12,209 nt of DNA, taken from positions 1 to 12,209 of the forward strand of contig CAZJXA010000087.1 of NCBI GenBank assembly GCA_964549785.1, read 5' to 3'. The position numbers were made by a program, and so were the translations under genes. The DNA is from JBEIUO01 sp964549785 (GTDB lineage Bacteria; Planctomycetota; Phycisphaerae; Phycisphaerales; UBA1924). The first letter of the stretch is position 1; the number at the start of each line of letters is the position of its first letter. This document shows positions 6,595 to 12,209 of the stretch, in pieces. The notes beneath the pieces were generated by a model. It had not been told where the DNA came from. It made no database searches and worked only from the letters and a program-made list of their open reading frames with translations.

Positions 6595-8019
6595 CTAGGC
6601 CGCCCGGCTCAGAACCGTACGCGAAAGCAACAGCAGCGAACACCGTTCCCCGGTCTGCGTCTGCATCTCGGCGCACACCTTCGCAAATTCGGCTTCGCGG
6701 CGGACGAACGCATCCACCACCATCGGGTCAAAGTGCGACCCGCGCGACTTTCGGATAATCGCCGCGGCTTCCTCGTGCCGCATCGCTTTTTTGTACACCC
6801 GATCCGAGGTTAGCGCGTCGTATACATCCGCCAGCGCCACGATCCGCGCGGCGAGCGAGATTTCTGCTTGCTTCAACCCCGCGGGGTAGCCCGTACCATT
6901 CACTTTCTCGTGGTGCTGCAGCGTGACATCGATCGCCATCGCAAGAAGTTCGTCTTCTCCCACCCTTTCTTTGATCGCCCGCAAGGTGTCCGCCCCGATC
7001 CGGACGTGCTGCTCCATCTCCGCTCGTTCCGAATCATCCAGTGACCCCGGTTTCAGCAGCACGCGGTCGGCGATCCCCACTTTCCCGATGTCGTGCATCG
7101 ACGACGCCAGTTTCAGGCGTTCGATCCAGCCGTCGTCGATCTCCTGAAAGAGCGGCCGTATCTCGATCGCGATCAGCTCGCAGTAGCGGCAGATCCGCTC
7201 CAAGTGGCGGCCGGTATCCGTATCCCGATAGTCCGCCAACTTCGCAAGCCCGAAGATCAGGCTGTTGCGGATCGTGAGCCCCGCCTCCGTGCGCCGCTCG
7301 ACCTCCGCCTCCAGGCTCCGGTTCGCCCGCGACAAAGCGTTGTCGTAACGCCGCACCAGCACAATGCTCCCGCCCGCGCTGATGGCCAGCACGATCAGTG
7401 CCGCCTGGCCGCCCCACAGCAATACCCCCGCGGTCGCCCGATCGCCCGCCGCCATCAGGCCCTGCATCGGCTGGAAGACCACGACCCGAACCTTCCGATC
7501 CGCGTCATAACGGGTCGCCAGCGCGACCGGGCCGGAAAGAAACTCGGCATTCCCCGTCAGCACCGTCCGGCTCGATAGATTCCCGAGTTCCCAGCACTCG
7601 CCCCCGGGCTGCAGGTAGACGACCTGCTCCGAATAATCGATCCGTCGCAGGTTGGGATTGCGTTGCAGCGCCGGGTGGCACACCACCCGCGCCTGGTCGT
7701 CCAGTACGAATATCGACGCCCCGCCGGAGAGCTGCCGCCCTTCAACAAGGTCCTGCGCGATCCGCCACGCCCTGTTTCCAAAGACGATGTTCCCGTCCAC
7801 CTTCCGTTCCAGTTCCGCGCCGAATCGCTCCGCCTCGCGGGCGAGTTCGTCGCAGCGCTCGGCCCGAACCCTCTCCGACACACCATTCCTGAGCATGTGC
7901 ACGGCACCCAAACCGCCCAAACCGATTATCAGCGCCTGAAGTAGAAGCGTGGCCGCCACCAGCCTCGCCCGGCTGCGGAATCGAAAACTCGGAATCGCGT
8001 CTCTTGAATTGTGGCTCAC
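6595..8019 (-). CDS. Membrane-anchored HD-GYP domain phosphodiesterase with periplasmic sensor
   Basis: HD-GYP proteins hydrolyse cyclic di-GMP in the cytoplasm. With the GTG start at 8019 the product is 474 residues. A basic N-terminus (FRFRSRAR) precedes TM1 (~19-43). A periplasmic stretch follows (~44-195) with SIFVLDDQARVVCHP, a PAS/Cache-like beta hairpin. TM2 is at ~196-223, then a short linker helix (LEAEVERRTEAG) enters the catalytic domain (~245-455). Metal and catalytic motifs are intact: HDIGK (309-313), HH followed by EKVNGTGYP (369-379), and ARIVALADVYDALTSDRVYK (391-410). No receiver or GGDEF domain is present, so it is probably a transmembrane sensor controlling c-di-GMP removal. 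The frame is open to a GTG at 8142, but that extension is Arg/Pro-rich and lacks hydrophobicity. The ribosome binding site at either start is poor, so the start is the weakest part of this call. It follows the solute-binding gene on the same strand. Confidence 0.9.
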   Translation of the reverse strand: MSHNSRDAIPSFRFRSRARLVAATLLLQALIIGLGGLGAVHMLRNGVSERVRAERCDELAREAERFGAELERKVDGNIVFGNRAWRIAQDLVEGRQLSGGASIFVLDDQARVVCHPALQRNPNLRRIDYSEQVVYLQPGGECWELGNLSSRTVLTGNAEFLSGPVALATRYDADRKVRVVVFQPMQGLMAAGDRATAGVLLWGGQAALIVLAISAGGSIVLVRRYDNALSRANRSLEAEVERRTEAGLTIRNSLIFGLAKLADYRDTDTGRHLERICRYCELIAIEIRPLFQEIDDGWIERLKLASSMHDIGKVGIADRVLLKPGSLDDSERAEMEQHVRIGADTLRAIKERVGEDELLAMAIDVTLQHHEKVNGTGYPAGLKQAEISLAARIVALADVYDALTSDRVYKKAMRHEEAAAIIRKSRGSHFDPMVVDAFVRREAEFAKVCAEMQTQTGERCSLLLLSRTVLSRAA

Positions 8020-8092
8020 CGCCCCTAGTTCGGTCGCCCGTCCGTCTCCCGCCTCCGGAATGGAACAACGCTGTGGTTTCGACGACCGTCTA

Positions 8093-8117
8093 CGCGGCTG
8101 GGCGCGGTTGGGCGCGG
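8093..8117 (-). repeat. Short direct repeat with 10-nt period upstream of the HD-GYP gene
   Basis: On the minus strand, CCGCGCCCA occurs at 8117-8109 and 8107-8099, and a partial copy (CCGCG) starts at 8097. All are phased at exactly 10 nt, one helical turn. It lies in the 135-nt gap between the solute-binding gene's stop and the GTG at 8019, so it could be a regulator-binding array. It could also be chance in GC-rich DNA, or N-terminal coding sequence if the 8142 start is used. Confidence 0.4.
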
Positions 8118-8154
8118 CATCTCGCGCGGCAACTCGGACCACCCCGGCTAACCA

Positions 8155-9261
8155 CTATTGCCCGATCGGAAACAGACGTTCCGCGAGGGCGCCAGCGCTG
8201 TCCGACGCCTCCAAGATCTCCGACGGCCTGATCGCCCACACCTCCGGAAACGCCAGGTCCGGATATTCCGCCAGCACGGCCGGTAACGTCGGCGTGTTCC
8301 GCGACCGGCTCGCCGCGAGGATGCGCTCGACATCCGGCGACAACAGGAACGCCGCCAATCGCCCCGCTTCCTCGGGATTGGGACCGCCTTTCACGAGCGC
8401 GACCGTGTTCGGAATCACCAGCGTCCCGCGCGAACGCCACGGCGCCGCCGTCTCGCCCTCCTTCGCTGCCGAATCCCGCTCGAAATTCATCTCAACCGGC
8501 CAGCCATTCTCTTTCGCCGCCCACACGTCATCAGAGTCGGTCAGGCCCGCATCGATCTCACCCTCGGCGATTGCCCGCACCACCGATGAGTTCCCGTCAT
8601 ACAGGCGCAGGCCGTTGGCTTTCAAAGATTCCAGCAATTCCGACGCACCGCGTTCGCCGACCGCCGCGACCAGCGCTGCGATATGCGTCCGGGTCGTCCC
8701 GAATTGCGGCCGCGCCATACCTATTCGGTTCTTGAACCGGGGAAGGGCGAGATCCGATATCTCCCGCGGAGTCTCCTCCGCAGTCATCGCCTTCGTGTTA
8801 AACGCGATCACCCGGGCACGGGCGGCGAAGCCCACCCACAACCTCTCCGCCGAAACCAGTGTGCCGGCGCGCTCCCCAATCGCCGCGCGGAGCCCCGTCG
8901 AGTCCATCTCGCGGAACACCCCGCGCCCGGCCAGCGTCTGCGTGCCCAAGGCCTCGCTTGACCACCACACATCGGCTTTCGGGGCGTCTCTCTCAATCAG
9001 AAGTCGCTGCGCCAAACCGGTCGTCTTGGTCGCTTCCGTGTCGGTGACGACCAGCACCCTGCTCGTGCCCGATCGTTCATACGCCGCGACGACCTCGGCC
9101 AGCACATCCGAATCGGCGCTGGAATACAGCACCACCTCGCCCCGCCCCGTGGTCGTAGCGCCCCCGCCGGCTCCCTTTCGTTCACACGATGCACCGAACG
9201 CGGCCACCGCAGCGATCACCATCATCGCCGTTCGCCGACCCATCAACCGTCGCGTTGCCAT
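8155..9261 (-). CDS. Extracellular solute-binding lipoprotein (family 1, Fe3+/polyamine-type ABC binding protein)
   Basis: A 368-residue periplasmic binding protein of the FbpA/AfuA-like group that delivers a ligand to an ABC permease. From ATG 9261 the signal peptide is MATRRLMGRRTAMMVIAAVA leading to lipobox GASC with Cys26, so it is membrane-tethered. The mature part starts with VVLYSSADSDVLAEVVAAYE (43-62), the typical first strand and helix. Then come ADVWWSSE (96-103), RVIAFNTKAM (150-159), PRFKNRIGMARPQFGTT (174-190), a GEIDAGLTDSDDVWAAKENG segment (234-253) and VIPNTVALVKGGPNPEEA (282-299). The tandem tyrosines used by FbpA for iron are replaced by Asp-Ser-Asp-Asp, so the ligand may not be ferric iron. 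No permease or ATPase gene is in the window. ATG 9243 or GTG 9303 are alternative starts; none has a strong ribosome binding site. It begins 48 nt after the coiled-coil gene and is probably co-transcribed. Confidence 0.9.
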   Translation of the reverse strand: MATRRLMGRRTAMMVIAAVAAFGASCERKGAGGGATTTGRGEVVLYSSADSDVLAEVVAAYERSGTSRVLVVTDTEATKTTGLAQRLLIERDAPKADVWWSSEALGTQTLAGRGVFREMDSTGLRAAIGERAGTLVSAERLWVGFAARARVIAFNTKAMTAEETPREISDLALPRFKNRIGMARPQFGTTRTHIAALVAAVGERGASELLESLKANGLRLYDGNSSVVRAIAEGEIDAGLTDSDDVWAAKENGWPVEMNFERDSAAKEGETAAPWRSRGTLVIPNTVALVKGGPNPEEAGRLAAFLLSPDVERILAASRSRNTPTLPAVLAEYPDLAFPEVWAIRPSEILEASDSAGALAERLFPIGQ

Positions 9262-9309
9262 TGGCAGATTCCGGGAGCCCGGCCCGCATTGGGGGCCCCA
9301 CACTCGACG

Positions 9310-11142
9310 CTACTTGCCCGCTTCCTTGGCGGCGGGCGCCTGGGCCGGTGCATCCTTCTTTACCTTTTCCTGCAGCCGACCGAAGTACGACTTGACCGCG
9401 TCGTGATATTCACGCGGGATCTGCTTCGATTCAATTGCTTCGCTGGCTTCGGCAACGCTCGCCTCAACAGTGTCGGCGAACTGCGCCTTGGATTCGCCCT
9501 TGATCTGTTCGCCATACACGAGACGCTGCCCGATGATGGGCCCGCCCCCGGTTTTCACATTCGCCTTCTTTTTCTCGGTCGTGTAGTCCGCGGCCTCGGC
9601 GTCCGGGCTGGGGCCGTCACCACGCCCCACTGCCCCCGAGCCCGTGCCGATCTTCCGACTGTCGCCCTGCTTCCACGAACCAATCTTCGGCTCGCCGTCG
9701 CCCTCACCTTCCTTGTCGCTGTCGCCGCCCAGGCACTTGCCCATCTCCGCCAGTTGTTTCTTCGCCTCGTCCAGAGCCGCGTCCAAGTTCTCCATGTCCG
9801 ATTCCATCAACTCCATCTCGCTGAGTTCGGCCGCCAACTTCTCCATCCCCTCCGCACCCTCTTGCTGCATCCCTTCCTGGCTCATCCCTTTCGCCATCTT
9901 GGACATCGATTCCGACATGCCGCTGCACTGCTCGCACGCCTTCATCATGCTCTTGGCCATCTCCATCATCTGCTGCTTCTGCTCCTCGTTCATGTCCTTC
10001 ATCTGATCAAGAGCCTTCTTCAACTCCTCGCCGCCCTGAGCCGCCTTCTTGGCGAGTTCCTCCGCTGACTTCTTGTCGAGACCCTTCTTCTCCATCTCCT
10101 TGGCCACCTGCGTCTCGGCGTCCGCCAGCTTCTCCATCTGCTTCGACATGTTCTCAAGTTGTTTCTTGAGTTCTTCCTTCTGCTCGGGCGGCATCGCCGC
10201 GTCGCCCAGTTGCTTCGACATTTCGTCCAGCGCGGCCTTGGCCTTGTTGAAGTCGCCCCGCGACAACTGCCGGCTGAAGTCGTTCAACGGCCCCCGCCCG
10301 GGCTGCCGGAGTTGCTTGAGCTGCTCCTTCAACGCCTCGATCTGCGGCGCCTTCTCGTCTTCCTTCATCTTTTCCAGTTGTTCCGCGACGTTCGTCAACT
10401 TCTTGACGGCCGTGCGCCGCAATGCTTCCGGGTCCATCTCCTTGGGCGTCTCGCCTTCACCCTCGTTCTCTCCGTCCGCAATCGCGTCCTCAACCTTTGC
10501 CTTCTTGAGCAGGTCTTCCAGCTTCTTTTCCTGGGCCTGCACCTCGGCCTTCACCGCCACAATCTCCTGCTTCTTCGCGATCTCCGCCACCTGTTCGGCG
10601 TGCTTGCCAGAGAGGTCGATCTTGGGCATCAGCAGCCACACAAGCACCAACCCCAGCGTTGTCGCAACCGGCACCGGCCAGAATTTCGGGGACTCCATCG
10701 GCATCGCCTGCGGCACATTCACCCCGCGGGCCTTCTGCGACGCCGTCTCCACGACCGCCCGAGACCACGGATCGTTCGACCGCTCGATGTACAACGCCGT
10801 CGAAAGGCTCTCCTTGAGGCCCGCCCGCTCGTCCAGCGCCCGGGCCACCGCCGCGGGTTTGCGGGCACGGATCAACGACCACACACCCGACAGCACCAGC
10901 CCCGCGGCCACCGCGTAGACCGCCAACACCGCCACAAGCAACGCCGCCGAGTAGAAACCGCCCGGGGGAACAAACGGCGCAACCCGGGTCCACTCGAATG
11001 TGAACCCCGCAACCTGTTCCACAATCCGCCCGACCAAAATCGTGCCCAACAACGCCGCCGCGAACACCGACCAACGCCGCACCGTGTCAAGCATCCAAAG
11101 CCGAATCGCGGCCAACCTCAACACCCGGCGAATATCAGTCAT
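9310..11142 (-). CDS. Membrane-anchored Met/Lys/Glu-rich coiled-coil protein (DUF4175-like)
   Basis: A 610-residue protein. Three predicted membrane helices (~24-46, ~63-91, ~154-173) are separated by a soluble stretch with ARALDERAGLKESLSTAL (100-117), a pattern I associate with DUF4175-type proteins. Residues ~180-470 are a long, highly charged coiled coil rich in Glu, Lys, Gln and Met. Between 381 and 451 there are 16 Met in 71 residues, plus a CEQC pair (Cys403/Cys406). An acidic/Gly-rich linker (~471-515) leads to a C-terminal region with GGGPIIGQRLVYGEQIKG (532-549) and IPREYHDAVKSYFGRL (575-590), which looks conserved and folded. Function is unknown. In planctomycetes similar proteins often lie near MoxR ATPase and von Willebrand factor A genes, which would be upstream, but here a divergent ligase-like gene sits there instead. 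The start ATG 11142 has AAAGG 9 nt upstream; the frame is open to 11187. Confidence 0.82.
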   Translation of the reverse strand: MTDIRRVLRLAAIRLWMLDTVRRWSVFAAALLGTILVGRIVEQVAGFTFEWTRVAPFVPPGGFYSAALLVAVLAVYAVAAGLVLSGVWSLIRARKPAAVARALDERAGLKESLSTALYIERSNDPWSRAVVETASQKARGVNVPQAMPMESPKFWPVPVATTLGLVLVWLLMPKIDLSGKHAEQVAEIAKKQEIVAVKAEVQAQEKKLEDLLKKAKVEDAIADGENEGEGETPKEMDPEALRRTAVKKLTNVAEQLEKMKEDEKAPQIEALKEQLKQLRQPGRGPLNDFSRQLSRGDFNKAKAALDEMSKQLGDAAMPPEQKEELKKQLENMSKQMEKLADAETQVAKEMEKKGLDKKSAEELAKKAAQGGEELKKALDQMKDMNEEQKQQMMEMAKSMMKACEQCSGMSESMSKMAKGMSQEGMQQEGAEGMEKLAAELSEMELMESDMENLDAALDEAKKQLAEMGKCLGGDSDKEGEGDGEPKIGSWKQGDSRKIGTGSGAVGRGDGPSPDAEAADYTTEKKKANVKTGGGPIIGQRLVYGEQIKGESKAQFADTVEASVAEASEAIESKQIPREYHDAVKSYFGRLQEKVKKDAPAQAPAAKEAGK

Positions 11143-11370
11143 GGCTACATACCTTTCACGCGGAGCGGCCGCAAACTTCCGCCACAATCCAGCCCAGATC
11201 GCGACCCAACCTAGCCATTATCGGCACACCAAGAGGCCCGGGACAGGCCGGCCCCACCCCTAAGCCCCGCTACTTCTACTCTTCTACGGGCCGTTTGGGT
11301 TCAACGTAACAGCCGCTCCGGTCAGTTTTCCGCCGCTTTTTGCGCAACCGAAACGCCGTTCCCGACGAAA
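11143..11370. other. Divergent intergenic region between coiled-coil gene and O-antigen-ligase-like gene
   Basis: At 228 nt this is the largest gene-free stretch. It should contain promoters for both divergent genes. On the minus strand GATAAT (11222-11217) matches five of six -10 bases, 75 nt before ATG 11142, but no good -35 precedes it. A short direct repeat, CTTCTAC-T-CTTCTAC, lies near 11273-11287. A T-rich patch (GCTTTTTGCG, ~11335-11344) precedes the ligase gene. No RNA gene or terminator hairpin was recognised. Confidence 0.35.
11152..11156 (-). promoter_or_regulatory. Ribosome binding site AAAGG deciding the coiled-coil gene start
   Basis: AAAGG (minus strand) is 9 nt before ATG 11142. 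The longer reading frame to 11187 would read straight through this site and adds 15 residues of no evident character, so 11142 is preferred. Confidence 0.6.
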
Positions 11371-12209
11371 ATGGGGCCTTTGACCTCCCGAACCCAATCG
11401 AATCCCGCCCCCTCGCCGACCCTCGAAGGCCCTCCGGCCAGTCGTCCACCAAACCGCTGGCCACCCCTTCTGGGCGTGTGGCCCAGTCCCCTCGACGTCC
11501 GCGCTGCCTGGGACCGCCAGTTCCGTTTCTGGGGCCAGGACGTCGGATACCCCATCCACGTTCTCTTGGCACTCCTCTATTTCGCCGGGGCCGTCGGTCC
11601 CATCTTCACCGTCGAAATCTTCACCCTTCCCGTGCTCGCCTGTTGTCTCTTCCGCATCCACGCCGTCTGGCCGCTGGTGCGGCTCCGGCTCCTCCAACCC
11701 CTCACCCTCATCATCGCCGCGTGGAGCGCGTGGATGCTCTTGGCAATGCTCTGGACCCCCGACCCCCAGGCCGGTTGGAATGAACTCGAGAACGCCCGCT
11801 GGGCTTGGACCGCGCTCGTCGTCTACCCGATCATGGAGCGTCGCGGCTGGTGCATCGGTGCTCTCTGCGTCGGCATCGCGATCGGCAACATCGCCCAAGC
11901 CCTCGAGTGGTTCGGACACTTTCGCGGCATCGACTGGCTCATCTGGCCTCACCCCCCCAATCCCCAGCCGGTCATCCGCATCAGCGGGTGGTGGCACCAC
12001 CCGGTGATGGGCGGAATCGTGCTTCTGGGAGGTCTTGGCCTCCATCTCGGACCTGCGCTCCTGGGCAAAGGCTGGCGACGAGTCGCCGGAATCATCGGCG
12101 TCCTCACCTGCGGCGTCGGCATGTTGGCGACCGGCACCCGCAGTGCCTGGGTCGCCGCCGCCGTGCTCGTGGCACTTTCTCTGGCGGTTCTCATCGCCAC
12201 CCTCCCACG
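11371..12209 (+). CDS. O-antigen ligase family (Wzy_C-type) membrane protein, 3' end outside window
   Basis: An open frame with no stop before the window end gives 279 residues of a polytopic membrane protein. O-antigen ligase/polymerase family proteins transfer or polymerise lipid-linked glycan on the periplasmic face. Residues ~1-50 are cytoplasmic and Pro-rich. Hydrophobic segments follow at ~62-95, ~108-128, ~145-156, ~160-178, ~212-231, ~237-253 and ~258-279. Family-like motifs are WTPDPQAGWNEL (128-139), where the W-[ST]-x-D pattern is typical, ISGWWHHPVMGG (205-216) and TGTRSAW (254-260); this last Arg-bearing motif fits the conserved Wzy_C region. Family members usually have 400-500 residues, so about half is missing. 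ATG 11371 is the first in-frame ATG after the stop at 11212-11214, but no good Shine-Dalgarno precedes it. GTG 11476 is the main alternative. Ligase, polymerase or teichuronic/exopolysaccharide variants cannot be told apart from this portion. Confidence 0.83.
   Translation, partial: MGPLTSRTQSNPAPSPTLEGPPASRPPNRWPPLLGVWPSPLDVRAAWDRQFRFWGQDVGYPIHVLLALLYFAGAVGPIFTVEIFTLPVLACCLFRIHAVWPLVRLRLLQPLTLIIAAWSAWMLLAMLWTPDPQAGWNELENARWAWTALVVYPIMERRGWCIGALCVGIAIGNIAQALEWFGHFRGIDWLIWPHPPNPQPVIRISGWWHHPVMGGIVLLGGLGLHLGPALLGKGWRRVAGIIGVLTCGVGMLATGTRSAWVAAAVLVALSLAVLIATLP

Noticed and set aside
7949..9406. A 485-codon plus-strand frame opposite the solute-binding gene
   Set aside because: It is antisense to a clear binding-protein gene, Ser/Ala/Arg-rich, with no motif or ribosome binding site.
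10049..11214. Long plus-strand frames opposite the coiled-coil gene, including a Ser/Phe-rich and a Leu/His/Arg-rich product
   Set aside because: These compositions are the expected antisense of Lys/Glu/Met-rich coiled-coil codons; the minus-strand frame has membrane helices, heptads and a ribosome binding site.
11284..12045. A 253-codon minus-strand frame opposite the O-antigen-ligase-like gene
   Set aside because: It is highly acidic and low in hydrophobics, as expected for the antisense of a membrane protein, whereas the plus-strand frame gives TM helices and the HHP and TGTRSAW motifs.

Overview
The window looks like chromosomal DNA of a GC-rich planctomycete, most likely from the Phycisphaerae/Phycisphaerales. 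This rests on a secreted protein ending in a two-repeat 'GC-type' dockerin that terminates in Gly-Cys, on several small lipoproteins with Pro-rich linkers, and on a Met/Lys/Glu-rich membrane coiled-coil protein of a kind I associate with planctomycetes. The taxonomic call is an inference from protein character. No rRNA, tRNA, IS element, CRISPR array or phage gene was seen, and the region reads as housekeeping plus cell-envelope genes.

Layout. On the + strand, positions 1-606 hold the C-terminal part of murD (peptidoglycan precursor ligase). A YdjY-like lipoprotein gene (603-1469) overlaps it by the ATGA junction. It converges on a block of three minus-strand genes. Read in their direction of transcription, these are a YbaY/YscW-type lipoprotein (4942-4448), a thiolase (4286-3081) and a secreted dockerin protein (2908-1565). 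The dockerin gene ends at a strong intrinsic terminator (1501-1535). From a short divergent intergenic region, a two-gene + strand unit starts: a tandem-rhodanese sulfurtransferase (5056-5901) and, 6 nt later, a formimidoyl-THF cyclodeaminase/cyclohydrolase-family protein (5908-6522). A second minus-strand block runs from 11142 down to 6595: the membrane coiled-coil protein, an extracellular solute-binding lipoprotein, and a membrane-anchored HD-GYP phosphodiesterase. Divergent from this block, a polytopic O-antigen-ligase-like protein begins at 11371 and runs off the window end. It has no stop codon inside the window.

How the genes fit together. Most products act at or beyond the inner membrane: MurD feeds wall or sacculus precursor synthesis, three lipoproteins and the dockerin protein are exported, the ligase-like protein belongs to surface glycan assembly, and the HD-GYP protein probably couples a periplasmic sensor to c-di-GMP breakdown. 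The sulfurtransferase, cyclodeaminase and thiolase are cytoplasmic metabolic enzymes. No gene-free stretch exceeds 300 bases; the largest is 11143-11370. I found no convincing new multi-gene system. The points most worth a second look are the unexplained dockerin protein, the Met-rich coiled-coil protein, the orphan binding protein without the iron-ligand tyrosine pair, and a 10-nt-period repeat upstream of the HD-GYP gene.
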